Origin: Paramesorhizobium sp049065735
GTDB lineage: Bacteria; Pseudomonadota; Alphaproteobacteria; Rhizobiales; Rhizobiaceae
Direction of reading: 5' to 3'
DNA length: 64,000 bases
Assembly: GCF_049065735.1 (NCBI RefSeq)
Contig: NZ_JBAKHD010000005.1
Span: forward strand, 417,250-481,249
Every line of letters starts with the position of its first letter. The first letter of the stretch is position 1. This document shows positions 25,043 to 35,040 of the stretch, in pieces. The translations under genes were made by a program, and so were the position numbers. The notes under the pieces are model-generated. The model had not been told where the DNA came from. It saw nothing but the letters and a program-made list of their open reading frames with translations, and made no database searches.

Positions 25043-25063
25043 GATTGGCGTCAGCAAGCATTC

Positions 25064-25987
25064 CTATCCCCACCGCTTGTGGAACCACATCCACTGGCCC
25101 GGATACTCCCGCACCCAGCCTTCCACCGTGTCGTTCAGCAATTGCGCCGTGGCTTCGACGTCGATCTGGCCCTTTTCGTCGCGCGGCAGTTCCATGCGGT
25201 CGTAAAGCTCCAGGCGGTAACGTCCGCCGGGAAGGCGGATGCAGCGGGCGGGGTAGACGTCGCAATCGAACTGCCGGGCGAGCTTGGCGACAAGCGGGTT
25301 CGTCCGGACCGGACGGCCGAAGAAGGTTGACGGCACGCCGCGGCGGAACTTCTGGTCCACCAGCATGCCGACATTGCCGCCTTCCCCCAGCTCATGGGCC
25401 AGCGACCAGGCCGCTCCGGCCTTTGACGGCACGAGATGGCCCATATTGGTGCGCCGCGCCTGCAGGACCTTCTTCGCGATGAAGGGGTTGTTGGGCGGGC
25501 GGAAGAGGGCGGTGACGTTGAGCCCGAAGGTCGCGGCGCAGACGGGCAGCAGCTCGAAATTGCCGGTGTGGGCGGTGAAGAAGATGTGCGGCTTCTTCTC
25601 GTCGCGCAGGCGCTCGAAGATTTCCCGGCCCTGGACTTCGATCAGACCCGGCTCGGTGGCGTCGGGGTCGTAATCGAACACCGCGTCGAGGAAGATATAT
25701 TCGGCAAAAAGCCGCGCCATGCCGTCCCACATGTCGCGGGCGATGGCCTCGATCTCGGCGGGCGTTTTCTCGGGATAGGCGTTTTTCAGATTCTCGACCG
25801 CGACGCGGTGGCGCGGGACGAGGGGACCCAGAGCGCGGCCTGCCTTGGCGGTGAATTCGATGGCACTGCGGGCGGGGAGAAAACGCAGCAGGCCCAGCAC
25901 GGCAAACACCGCCTGCGCCCATAGCCAGTAATTGGCCAGGCGCAGTTTCTGCCAGTAGCGCCAGAGGAGGAGTTTGAGCTTTAGCAT
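25064..25987 (-). CDS. lpxXL: Very-long-chain acyltransferase of lipid A, LpxXL
   Basis: 307-residue LpxL/HtrB-type acyltransferase that in rhizobia moves the 27-hydroxyoctacosanoyl group from AcpXL to lipid A. Seen: an N-terminal membrane segment (NYWLWAQAVFAVLGLLRFL), catalytic HTGNFE (HX4E motif), a substrate block around RPPNNPFIAKKV and MLVDQKFRRGVPSTFFGRP. It is the last gene of the acpXL cluster, which supports LpxXL over a secondary laurate-type transferase. Confidence 0.92.
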   Translation of the reverse strand: MLKLKLLLWRYWQKLRLANYWLWAQAVFAVLGLLRFLPARSAIEFTAKAGRALGPLVPRHRVAVENLKNAYPEKTPAEIEAIARDMWDGMARLFAEYIFLDAVFDYDPDATEPGLIEVQGREIFERLRDEKKPHIFFTAHTGNFELLPVCAATFGLNVTALFRPPNNPFIAKKVLQARRTNMGHLVPSKAGAAWSLAHELGEGGNVGMLVDQKFRRGVPSTFFGRPVRTNPLVAKLARQFDCDVYPARCIRLPGGRYRLELYDRMELPRDEKGQIDVEATAQLLNDTVEGWVREYPGQWMWFHKRWG

Positions 25988-26016
25988 GGGGTGCGCGTTT
26001 TCTGTCGTTGGCGCTC

Positions 26017-26175
26017 ACCCCCCTCTGCCCTGCCGGGCATCTCCCCCTCAAGGGGGGAGATTGGCTGGCGCGACGCTTCGCTGCCACCCGCCAACGTGTG
26101 CGATTGGCGCCGAGCGTCGATGAAGGCGTGATCTCCCCCCTTGAGGGGGAGATGCCCGGCAGGCCAGAGGGGGGT
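26017..26175 (-). repeat. Inverted-repeat element, copy 9 (dehydrogenase-lpxXL gap)
   Basis: 159 bp, spacer in the minus orientation and therefore in the sense of the surrounding operon. The right small hairpin has one mismatch (GGCCA). It lies inside the lipid A cluster. Confidence 0.92.
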
Positions 26176-26205
26176 GCCTCGCAAATCGATCAAACCGGGA
26201 CCCAC

Positions 26206-27234
26206 TTAATCCACACGCAGAATAATCTTGCCGAACACATCCCGGCCTTCCATGCGCTTCAGCGCCGTGTCGATGTCGTCGAAGCCGACGACCGTATCGA
26301 TGACGGGATGCACAATGCCGCGCGCCATTTTCTGCATGGCGTCGGCCATGTTTTCCATGCGGCAACCGAAGGAGCCGAGCAGTTTCAGCTGTTGCTGGAA
26401 GAGCATCATCAGGTTCATGTTGGTGGAGACGCCCGAGGTCGAGCCGCAGGTGACGAGGCGGCCGCCGCGTTTGAGGCTCAGCATGGAGCCGGCCCAGGTG
26501 TCGGCACCGACATGCTCGAACACCACGTCGACGCCCTTCTTCTTCGTCAGCTTGCGCACGACGCCCTCGAAACGGTCTTCGCGGTAGTTGATGACGTGGT
26601 CCGCGCCGAGCGCCTTGGCCTTCTCGATCTTGTCGTCCGAGCCGACCGTGGTAATGACCGTGCAGCCCATCTTCTTGGCAAGCTGGATCGCCGCCGTGCC
26701 GATGCCGGAACCGCCGGCCTGGATGAGGATCGTCTCGCCCGGTTCCAGCTTCGCATTGTCGAACAGCATGTGCTCGACCGTACCGAAGGTTACGGGAGCG
26801 ACCGCCGCTCCGATTTCATCGACGCCGGGAGGGGCGGGGACGAGCAGGCGGGCGGGGAGATTGACCTTCTCCTGCGCAAAGCCATCGAGATGGAAGCCGT
26901 GGACGCCGGAGACGTGCTCGCAAAGATTGTCGCGGCCTTCGCGGCAGGGGCGGCAGAGGCCGCAGGTCTGTGCGCCATAGATGGAGACGAGCTGGCCGGG
27001 GCGAATGCCCGCCACGTTGGGGCCGAGCGATTCCACCACGCCGGAGGCTTCCGCCCCGATGACGAGCGGCATCTTGCGCTTGGCGAAAGCCATGCCGCGC
27101 CAGCCCCAGACATCGATATGATTGAGCGCCACCGCCTTGATGCGCACTGTCACCTCGCCAATGCCTGGTGGAGGCGGCGGGGCGATGTCGGTCAGTTCGA
27201 GGCGGCGGTCTTCGATGAGTTGCAGTGCGCGCAT
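26206..27234 (-). CDS. Medium-chain reductase of the very-long-chain acyl cluster
   Basis: 342-residue MDR-superfamily oxidoreductase, usually annotated as Zn alcohol dehydrogenase in this cluster. Seen: four structural-zinc cysteines in CGLCRPCREGRDNLC and a Rossmann motif QAGGSGIGTAAIQLAKKMG. The catalytic-zinc ligands are not seen: the usual Cys position reads NHIDVWGW and the GHE motif reads IGAEASG. That pattern fits enoyl-reductase-type members better than zinc alcohol dehydrogenases, so it may do the enoyl reduction in chain elongation. That role is inference. Confidence 0.85.
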   Translation of the reverse strand: MRALQLIEDRRLELTDIAPPPPPGIGEVTVRIKAVALNHIDVWGWRGMAFAKRKMPLVIGAEASGVVESLGPNVAGIRPGQLVSIYGAQTCGLCRPCREGRDNLCEHVSGVHGFHLDGFAQEKVNLPARLLVPAPPGVDEIGAAVAPVTFGTVEHMLFDNAKLEPGETILIQAGGSGIGTAAIQLAKKMGCTVITTVGSDDKIEKAKALGADHVINYREDRFEGVVRKLTKKKGVDVVFEHVGADTWAGSMLSLKRGGRLVTCGSTSGVSTNMNLMMLFQQQLKLLGSFGCRMENMADAMQKMARGIVHPVIDTVVGFDDIDTALKRMEGRDVFGKIILRVD

Positions 27235-27253
27235 GTGTCTTTCTTCACTTGAA

Positions 27254-27330
27254 AAGGGAGTAGGGGAGTAAGGGAATAGGGGGAGTATGTTTCCCTACTC
27301 ACTTACTCCCCTATTCCCTTACTCCCTTAA
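27254..27330. repeat. GGGARTA-rich hairpin repeat, copy 1
   Basis: Left arm is built of near-tandem AGGGGAGTA and AAGGGAATA units; right arm is the imperfect reverse complement (TACTCCC and TATTCCC units). It runs right up to the fabF1XL stop codon, between two genes of the same operon. Confidence 0.85.
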
Positions 27331-28611
<1,281 letters not shown>

Positions 28612-28623
28612 CTGCTTTCTCCC

Positions 28624-29805
28624 TCAGGCTTTCACAAGACGAGCCGCACCCTCGGCGCGGGTCACGCCGATGGTGGTGGCGATGGCGGCGGTCAGGGGCT
28701 GGTCCAGCGGCTTTTCACTCGTCTCCAGCGGGCCGAAGGCCTCGCCCTTGGAAACGCTAAGCGCAGCCAGTGCGACCGCGAGAGGGAACTGCGCCTCGCG
28801 CAAATGGCCGGTGATGCCGGAAATGCCGCGAATGGCCGCGCCGGGGAGGGCGTCGAGCGCCGCCTTTTCCGCCGCCGTGGGTTCATGCGCGCCGGATGCG
28901 CCCGAGACGACGAAGGGTGCTTCGCTGTCGCGAGCCACTTTTTTCAGGATCTCGCCGATGGAACCGGCCAGATCGTCGCGGCCGCGGCGAATCTGCCTGC
29001 CGACGATCTGCTCAATTTCAGCATAGGCGCGCGCGCCGCGCTTTGCGGCATGTTCGGCGCTTTCCAGCACGAGGAACACGCCGCCCGATCCCGAGACGAG
29101 CCCGCCACCCGTGCTGCCCTGGCGCTGCCAGAGCGGAGCCCAGCCATCGGACTTCAAATAGCCGCCAAGCTCGTGGCCCAAAAGCATGTTCCAATGCTCG
29201 GCATTATAGGAACTGCCCACCAGCATATGAGTGCTCTGGCCGGAGCGGATGCGGGCAGACGCGGTCTCGAGAGCCGAGATGCCCGAGGCTTCCTCGCCCA
29301 TGAAGGTGCGGGACGAGCCCGTCACCTTATGGACGATGGAGATATTGCCTGCGGCCAGATTGGACAATTGCGCCAGAAACAGCGTCGGGCGAAGCTCGGT
29401 TGAGAGCCTCTGGTTCAGCATGACGTCGCGGTCGTTGCTGGTGCGGCCCTCGGTGAGGATCAGCGTATCGACGGCGACATCGCGTTCGCCGCCGCCGGCT
29501 GCCACGACCATGTCCATGGTCGCGCACAGCGCCTCATCTTCTTTGATGCCCGCATCCTCGAGCGCGAGGCCCGCCGCATAGGTTCCCAGCCGCTGCCAGG
29601 TTTCCATCTGGCGCTGGTCGCTACGCTTGGGGATCTGCAGGTTCCAGTCCACCTCGCCCAGCGGATGCACTGTGTAGGGCGCAAAGCTCGTGGTGTCGAG
29701 CTTCGGCTCCGGTTTGGCAGAAAGCGCGTTCCAGTGAGCATCCACCCCCTCGCCAAGCGACGAGACGATGCCGATGCCGGTGATGAGGACTTGGTTGTTC
29801 TGCAT
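28624..29805 (-). CDS. fabF2XL: Ketosynthase-like FabF2XL lacking the active-site cysteine
   Basis: 393-residue KAS-fold protein next to fabF1XL. The segment that aligns with the usual VTACATS reads VTGSSRT (Ser164 in place of Cys), so it probably cannot condense. A His is kept in ISGITGHLREAQF. This resembles chain-length-factor subunits of polyketide ketosynthase pairs. The ATG at 29805 (MQNNQVLITGIG) begins the conserved fold; the frame extends upstream through a GCATG repeat. No dehydratase gene lies between it and acpXL. Confidence 0.9.
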   Translation of the reverse strand: MQNNQVLITGIGIVSSLGEGVDAHWNALSAKPEPKLDTTSFAPYTVHPLGEVDWNLQIPKRSDQRQMETWQRLGTYAAGLALEDAGIKEDEALCATMDMVVAAGGGERDVAVDTLILTEGRTSNDRDVMLNQRLSTELRPTLFLAQLSNLAAGNISIVHKVTGSSRTFMGEEASGISALETASARIRSGQSTHMLVGSSYNAEHWNMLLGHELGGYLKSDGWAPLWQRQGSTGGGLVSGSGGVFLVLESAEHAAKRGARAYAEIEQIVGRQIRRGRDDLAGSIGEILKKVARDSEAPFVVSGASGAHEPTAAEKAALDALPGAAIRGISGITGHLREAQFPLAVALAALSVSKGEAFGPLETSEKPLDQPLTAAIATTIGVTRAEGAARLVKA

Positions 29806-29830
29806 GATTCCCGAGCTTTTTTTAGCGGTC

Positions 29831-29873
29831 GCATGATCCTTTCCGAAAAGCCTGCAACTTCTCGGGACCATGC
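29831..29873. repeat. GCATG hairpin repeat, copy 1
   Basis: About 43 bp beginning GCATGATCCTTTCCGAAAAG and ending CTCGGGACCATGC. The ends pair with each other and the inner CCGAAAAG pairs with the CTTCTCGG side. It lies between acpXL and fabF2XL, in the place where a dehydratase gene is usual. Confidence 0.85.
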
Positions 29874-29878
29874 TCCGA

Positions 29879-30160
29879 TCAGGCCTTCTTGGCGGCAACC
29901 AGTTCGTCGATCTTGGCGCAGAGATTCTTCAGGACGAAATATTCCTCGGTCGGAACCTTGCCCTCGTTGACTTCCTGCGTCCACTTCTCAAGCGGGATCT
30001 TGATGCCGAACGCCTTATCGATGGCGAAGACGATGTCGAGGAAGTCGAGGCTGTCGATGCCGAGATCGTCGATCGTATGGCTTTCGGGCGTAATCGTGTC
30101 GCGGTCGATCTCGCTGGTTTCGGAAATGATGTCGGCGACTTTATCGAAGGTGGAGGACAC
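29879..30160 (-). CDS. acpXL: Specialised acyl carrier protein AcpXL
   Basis: 93-residue acyl carrier protein that carries the very-long-chain hydroxy acyl group for lipid A. Seen: the phosphopantetheine Ser37 in LGIDSLDFLDIVFAID, and the longer C-terminal part (KWTQEVNEGKVPTEEYFVLKN) that separates AcpXL from ordinary 78-residue AcpP. It is the first gene of the cluster, so its upstream region should hold the promoter. Confidence 0.96.
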   Translation of the reverse strand: MSSTFDKVADIISETSEIDRDTITPESHTIDDLGIDSLDFLDIVFAIDKAFGIKIPLEKWTQEVNEGKVPTEEYFVLKNLCAKIDELVAAKKA

Positions 30161-30285
30161 TATCCAATTCCTTTTGGCTCACGCCCTAAAGAGGCGTTTT
30201 TGTAATCAATCGGCGCGTGTCTAGCGTTTTTCGCGCGAGAGGGAAAGATGTGAAAGGCGATAGGTGTTTTCCGCGTGGCGCACTC

Positions 30286-30335
30286 TTAGAGCGTGATGCG
30301 ATTAAGCCCGTGCGGGCATCACGCTCTAATTTTTT
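30286..30335 (+). repeat. Hairpin AGAGCGTGATGC / GCATCACGCTCT with T-tract
   Basis: A perfect 12-bp stem with a 20-nt centre that folds further (CCCGTGCGGG), followed by AATTTTTTTG. It looks like a factor-independent terminator on the plus strand, yet no plus-strand gene ends before it. With the next GCATG repeat it forms a composite block upstream of the AEC carrier. Confidence 0.75.
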
Positions 30336-30343
30336 TGTTTTTC

Positions 30344-30390
30344 GCATGATCTTCTCCGAAAAGTCTCCAACTTTTCAGGATCATGCTCTA
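30344..30390. repeat. GCATG hairpin repeat, copy 2
   Basis: GCATGATCTTCTCCGAAAAG ... CAGGATCATGCTCTA. Outer arms pair as GCATGATC / GATCATGC. It lies about 80 nt before the AEC carrier start codon. Confidence 0.85.
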
Positions 30391-30469
30391 GGCCCCATCA
30401 GTAAAGCGTTTGCTAAAATTCCCCTCGTTTCCAGTTGCATCCGGCCCGGCCAAATTCTATGGCGGGGAT

Positions 30470-31426
30470 ATGGGACTCGCCGGCACGATATTCATCATCT
30501 TCGCCATCATTTTTATCGGCTATGCGGCGGCGCGGTTCCGCGTGCTTTCCGAGGCGGCGGGGGATGGGCTTTCGGAATTCGTCTTCGTGATTTCGACGCC
30601 GCTTCTTCTCTTTAAAACCACCAGTACGGCAGATTTCCACGGCAGCGCGCCATGGGCATTGTGGGTGGCCTATTTCGCCGGCGTGGTGGGGGCGTGGACT
30701 ATATCGCATGGCGCTGTGCGCGCCGTGTTCGGCCGTGACCGCAGGGCGGGCGTCGTCGCAGGCGTGTCGGGCGCGTTCTCCAATCTGGTCTATCTTGGCA
30801 TACCGCTGATGCTCGGTATCTTCGGGCAGGAGGGGGTGACTACGATCTCGCTCATCATCTCCATCCACATGCCCTCGATGATGGCGGCCTCCATCGCGCT
30901 CAATGAGTGGGCGACGCGGCGCGACGGGGTGGCCGAGGGCGAGACGAGCCTTACGGCGACGGTCACGACGTTTTTCAAGAGCCTGCTGCGCAATCCGCTT
31001 GTGGTCGGCATCCTCTCCGGCTGGGCATGGCGCCTGTCAGGGCTCGCCATGCCGGAATTCGCCGCTACGCTCATCGACATGCTGGCGGGCGTGGCCGGGC
31101 CGCTGGCGCTTTTCGCCATGGGAATGGGCCTCAAGAAATTCGGCATATCAGGCAATGTCCGGGCGGCATGCCTCGTCGCGACGCTGAAACTTATGCTGAT
31201 GCCCGCGATCGTGCTTGTTGTCGCCTATATGCTGCAATTGCCGCCGCTGACCGCCAAGGTCGCCGTCACCGCGGCGGCGCTTCCCTCCGGCATCAACTCC
31301 TACCTCATCGCCACGCGGTTCGGCACGGGGCAGGCACTCGCCTCCACTTCGATGGTGATCGCCACGGGCGTTTCGGCGCTGACGCTCGGATTGTGGATTT
31401 CCATCGCGACGCATGTTTTTGGTTGA
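30470..31426 (+). CDS. AEC-family membrane carrier
   Basis: 318-residue auxin-efflux-carrier/malonate-carrier family protein with about ten hydrophobic segments. Seen: an N-terminal IFIIFAIIFIGYAAARFRVLS typical of the family, a conserved FSNLVYLGIPL in the first half and ALPSGINSYLIATRF in the second half. It would move an organic anion across the inner membrane; the substrate is unknown. ATG 30470 is taken over an upstream in-frame start at 30410, since it has a GGCGGGG site and starts the first membrane helix. Confidence 0.88.
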   Translation: MGLAGTIFIIFAIIFIGYAAARFRVLSEAAGDGLSEFVFVISTPLLLFKTTSTADFHGSAPWALWVAYFAGVVGAWTISHGAVRAVFGRDRRAGVVAGVSGAFSNLVYLGIPLMLGIFGQEGVTTISLIISIHMPSMMAASIALNEWATRRDGVAEGETSLTATVTTFFKSLLRNPLVVGILSGWAWRLSGLAMPEFAATLIDMLAGVAGPLALFAMGMGLKKFGISGNVRAACLVATLKLMLMPAIVLVVAYMLQLPPLTAKVAVTAAALPSGINSYLIATRFGTGQALASTSMVIATGVSALTLGLWISIATHVFG

Positions 31427-31522
31427 TACGCCTATAAATTGATACTTGCGATAAATATCGTCTTAAGATTGCAGTGGTAGACCTTCGCTGCGGCGCGATG
31501 CCCATCTGGAGAGATATTAGCT

Positions 31523-33304
31523 ATGAATATTACAGACGATATCAAACGCATGGTCGCCTCGATGACAACAGAGGAAAAGATTGGCCAGAAGATCATGCTG
31601 GATTTCAGAACCTGGAATGATGAGGACATGACGGAGCCGAATGCGGACGTCAAATCTCTCATCGTCAGCAACAATATCGGCGGCGTGATCCTGTTCTCGA
31701 ACAATCTGAAGGACACGACGCAGATCAAAAGACTGACGGACTGGCTGTCCACGATCGAAACCGCGCAGGGTGCGAGGCTGCTTCTTGGAGCGGATGATGA
31801 AGGCGGAGATGTCTACCGGCTTCCGCGGTGGATCTACCCTTCCTATCCGGGCAATATGGCGCTGGGCGCCGCTGCGATGGGCGGAGCCGGCAGCGATCTC
31901 GCCTTTCGCCAAGGGAAGAGCATAGCGCAGACCATGCGGTCGCTCTATATCAACACCAATTTCGCGCCATGCGTCGACGTCAATACCAACCCCTACAATC
32001 CCGTCATCAATGTCCGCTCGTTCAGCGATAGCGTTTCGCTTGTGACTGAGCTCGCGGAGCAGCTCGTGGCCGGGATGCGTAGCGAACAAATGATCGTCGT
32101 GTACAAGCATTTTCCAGGGCACGGGTCAGCGTCGGTCGATTCCCATATTGGACTTCCGCTCGTGACAAGGGACCGCCACGACGCATTCGCCATCGACATC
32201 GCGCCTTACAAAGCCGCCATCGACAAGGGCGTTGCGCCCGACATGATCATGACGGCGCACATCCAATATCCCTCGCTCGACAATACCACGATCCAGTCGA
32301 AGACCGGCGAGATGATCATCATACCCGCGACCATGTCGCGCGAAATCCAGACGGCTATTCTCCGGGATCAGCTGGGATTCAAGGGCGTCACTGTCTCCGA
32401 CGCGCTGAATATGGGGGCGATTACCGACCATTTCACGGAAGAGACAGCCATCGAGAATGTCTTCAAGGCCGGCGTCGACATCTCCCTGATGCCGACGGGC
32501 ATCTATGCGGCAGGCGATATGGACCGTTTGCCCAGGTTTATTCGGGGCGTGGCCGATAAGGTCAGAAACGGAACGATCAAGGAGGCCGAGATCGATGCGT
32601 CGGTGGAGCGTATTCTGGCCCTGAAAGCCGCGTTTTCCCTGATGGGCGCGCGTGTTCCCTATAGCGGATCGGCGGATCTCTCTTCTACCATTGAAAACGA
32701 GATTTCAGACAAGTCAGTCACCTTGCTTCGCAATAAGACCGGCGAATTGCCGATAAAATCCGCCGATAAAAAATTCTTTGTCTTCACGCCCTGGCAGGAG
32801 CAGGCGGACGGTATTCAAAAGGCCCTGGCGGACAATGGATATTACCGGGTGGTCGCCGCAAAGCAGGGGGACCTTACCGACAGTCAGCGCGATGATTATC
32901 TCCAGCAATGCAATGTTTTCGTCATGGGAACCATGGCCGAAGGCTTCGATCCGTCCGATCCCGATATAAAAAATACGCTGGATTTGATGACTCTCTGGCA
33001 AAAGAGGGGCAAAACCGTCGTTCACGTCTCTGTGCGCGCGCCATATGATATCGTTTTTTATGATTACGATGTAAACAACTGTATTGTGACCTATGCGCGC
33101 TATGGCTACGAGGATGGCTACTGGCTTGGCTCTTCAATGAGATCGCTAGCGGAGGTGCTGATCGGCAAACGGAACCCCGTGGGAAAGCTGCCGGTCGTTC
33201 TCTACCGTAGTTATGACAGCAAGACCAATGCCGGGGTTATCGCGGCTCCCTATCGCAGAGGATATGGACTGAGTTACGGCAGCAAGGCCAGCATAGGCGT
33301 ATAG
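31523..33304 (+). CDS. Glycoside hydrolase family 3 protein (NagZ-like N-terminal domain)
   Basis: 593 residues. The first about 370 match the GH3 TIM-barrel of beta-N-acetylhexosaminidases: the motif KHFPGHGSASVDSH includes the Asp/His dyad typical of NagZ-type enzymes, and the nucleophile region reads GVTVSDALNMGAI. The last 220 residues form a second GH3 domain. No signal peptide is seen, so a cytoplasmic enzyme is likely; substrate could be muropeptide-derived or another N-acetylhexosaminide. The base composition is more AT-rich than its neighbours. A GGAGAG site precedes the ATG. Confidence 0.88.
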   Translation: MNITDDIKRMVASMTTEEKIGQKIMLDFRTWNDEDMTEPNADVKSLIVSNNIGGVILFSNNLKDTTQIKRLTDWLSTIETAQGARLLLGADDEGGDVYRLPRWIYPSYPGNMALGAAAMGGAGSDLAFRQGKSIAQTMRSLYINTNFAPCVDVNTNPYNPVINVRSFSDSVSLVTELAEQLVAGMRSEQMIVVYKHFPGHGSASVDSHIGLPLVTRDRHDAFAIDIAPYKAAIDKGVAPDMIMTAHIQYPSLDNTTIQSKTGEMIIIPATMSREIQTAILRDQLGFKGVTVSDALNMGAITDHFTEETAIENVFKAGVDISLMPTGIYAAGDMDRLPRFIRGVADKVRNGTIKEAEIDASVERILALKAAFSLMGARVPYSGSADLSSTIENEISDKSVTLLRNKTGELPIKSADKKFFVFTPWQEQADGIQKALADNGYYRVVAAKQGDLTDSQRDDYLQQCNVFVMGTMAEGFDPSDPDIKNTLDLMTLWQKRGKTVVHVSVRAPYDIVFYDYDVNNCIVTYARYGYEDGYWLGSSMRSLAEVLIGKRNPVGKLPVVLYRSYDSKTNAGVIAAPYRRGYGLSYGSKASIGV

Positions 33305-33360
33305 CATGAGATTTTTATAAGCCGGAGGGGTGGACAACGCTTCCGCCCGCGCAAAATATC

Positions 33361-33404
33361 AGAGCGGTTCTCACTTCAAATGAATGTGAGCGCCGCTCTC
33401 TTCT
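33361..33404 (+). terminator. Hairpin after the GH3 gene
   Basis: Stem AGAGCGG / CCGCTCT with an inner CTCAC / GTGAG stem, then CTTCTT. It resembles a repeated rhizobial hairpin and may end transcription of the GH3 gene. Confidence 0.55.
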
Positions 33405-33489
33405 TATGTCCGGCCGCTCGCTTGACATTCCCCACCATCACCCCGAACTTCCAATTTTAGACGCATGCTTGTTCTCAAGGAGAGGTGCG

Positions 33490-34947
33490 ATGCTTCAGAA
33501 GACCAGCCATTTCATGAAACAGGCCAATCTGATCGGCGGCGAATGGGTGGAGGCTGATTCCGGCGAAACCATCGACGTGATCAATCCGGCGACCGGTCTG
33601 AAGATCGGCACGGTGCCGAAATCGGGCAAGGCGGAGACGGCGCGCGCCATCGAAGCGGCGGCCAAGGCGTTCGAAAGCTGGAAGAAGACCTCCGCCAGCG
33701 AGCGCGCGGCGCTGATGCGCAAGTTGCACGCATTGATCCTCGAGAATCAGGATGCGCTGGCCGAACTTCTGACGCTGGAGCAGGGCAAGCCGCTGGCCGA
33801 GGCGAAGGGAGAAATCGCGGGGTCTGCGGCCTATATCCTCTGGTACTCGGAAGAAGCGCGGCGGGTTTACGGCGAAACCATCCCATCGCCCTGGCGCGAC
33901 CGCCGCATCATGGTGACGAAAGAGCCGGTGGGCGTGGTGGCGGCCATCACGCCGTGGAATTTCCCGTCATCGATGCTGGCGCGCAAGATCGCGCCGGCGC
34001 TGGCTTCCGGCTGCACGATCGTGACCAAGCCGGCGGAATATACGCCTTATTCCGGGCTTGCCTGGGGCGTGCTGTGCGAAGAGGCGGGCATTCCCAAGGG
34101 TGTCGTCAATATCTTGACCGGCGTCGCTTCCGAGATCGGCGGCGAGATGACCAGCAATCCGCTGGTGCGCAAGATCACCTTCACCGGCTCTACCCGGGTG
34201 GGCAAACTGCTGCTCAAACAGGCGGCCGATACGGTCAAGAAAGTGTCGATGGAACTGGGCGGTAACGCGCCGTTTCTTGTCTTTGACGACGCCGATCTCG
34301 ACAAGGCGGTGGAAGGCGCGATGGCGGCGAAATACCGCAATTCCGGCCAGACCTGCGTCTGCACCAACCGCTTCTATGTGCAGGCCGGGATTTACGATGC
34401 CTTCGTCGAAAAGCTTGCAGCGGCGAGCAAAAAGCTGAAGCTCGGCAACGGCATGGACAAGGACACGCAGCAGGGGCCGCTCATCAATGAAGATGCGGTC
34501 GAAAAGGTGGAGGAACTGATCGAGGACGCCAAGGCCAAGGGCGCACGGATCGTGACCGGCGGCAAGCGGTCGGAGCTTGGGCTGACCTTTTTCGAGCCGA
34601 CGGTCATTGCCGACGCCAAGCCGGATATGCGCTTTTCGAAGGAAGAAATCTTCGGCCCGGTCGCGCCGGTCTATAAGTTTCAGACCGAGCAGGAGGCGAT
34701 CGACCTTGCCAATAGCACCGAATATGGTCTTGCCAGCTTCTTCTATACGCAGGATCTCGGCCGTGCCTTCCGGGTGCTGGAGGGACTGAAATACGGGATG
34801 GTCGGCGTCAACGAAGGGGTCATCACGACCGTCGAGGCGCCGTTCGGCGGCGTGAAGGAATCGGGCCTTGGCCGCGAAGGCGGGCATCAGGGCATCGAGG
34901 ATTATCTCGATACGAAATATGTGTGTATTGGCGGGCTGGGAATTTAA
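33490..34947 (+). CDS. gabD: NAD(P)-dependent succinate-semialdehyde dehydrogenase
   Basis: 485-residue aldehyde dehydrogenase, nearest to GabD, oxidising succinate semialdehyde to succinate in GABA degradation. Seen: TPWNFPSSMLARKIAPALASG, MELGGNAPFLVFDDADLD with the catalytic Glu, and NSGQTCVCTNRFYVQ with the catalytic Cys; the C-terminal GLGREGGHQGIEDYLDTKY matches this subfamily. The frame begins upstream at 33406, but the ATG at 33490 follows an AAGGAGAGG site. No GABA transaminase gene is adjacent. Confidence 0.92.
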   Translation: MLQKTSHFMKQANLIGGEWVEADSGETIDVINPATGLKIGTVPKSGKAETARAIEAAAKAFESWKKTSASERAALMRKLHALILENQDALAELLTLEQGKPLAEAKGEIAGSAAYILWYSEEARRVYGETIPSPWRDRRIMVTKEPVGVVAAITPWNFPSSMLARKIAPALASGCTIVTKPAEYTPYSGLAWGVLCEEAGIPKGVVNILTGVASEIGGEMTSNPLVRKITFTGSTRVGKLLLKQAADTVKKVSMELGGNAPFLVFDDADLDKAVEGAMAAKYRNSGQTCVCTNRFYVQAGIYDAFVEKLAAASKKLKLGNGMDKDTQQGPLINEDAVEKVEELIEDAKAKGARIVTGGKRSELGLTFFEPTVIADAKPDMRFSKEEIFGPVAPVYKFQTEQEAIDLANSTEYGLASFFYTQDLGRAFRVLEGLKYGMVGVNEGVITTVEAPFGGVKESGLGREGGHQGIEDYLDTKYVCIGGLGI

Positions 34948-35018
34948 GGGAATAGGGGAGTAGGGAAGTAAGTAAATTAATTTCCCCTGTTCCCTTACTC
35001 ACCTATTCCCTTACTCCC
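34946..35018. repeat. GGGARTA-rich hairpin repeat, copy 2
   Basis: Begins at the gabD stop with AAGGGAATAGGGGAGTAGGG and folds back on TTCCCTTACTCACCTATTCC. It fills the gap between gabD and galM, two genes in the same direction. Confidence 0.85.
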
Positions 35019-35040
35019 ATTTGGAAAGGCGCTATAAATC

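Larger units (their letters stand above)
30161..30469. other. Divergent intergenic region with two hairpin repeats
   Basis: 309 nt between acpXL and the AEC carrier. No gene is seen. It holds the hairpin at 30286-30329 and GCATG repeat copy 2 at 30344-30390, which leaves about 125 nt next to acpXL for its promoter. Confidence 0.7.
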
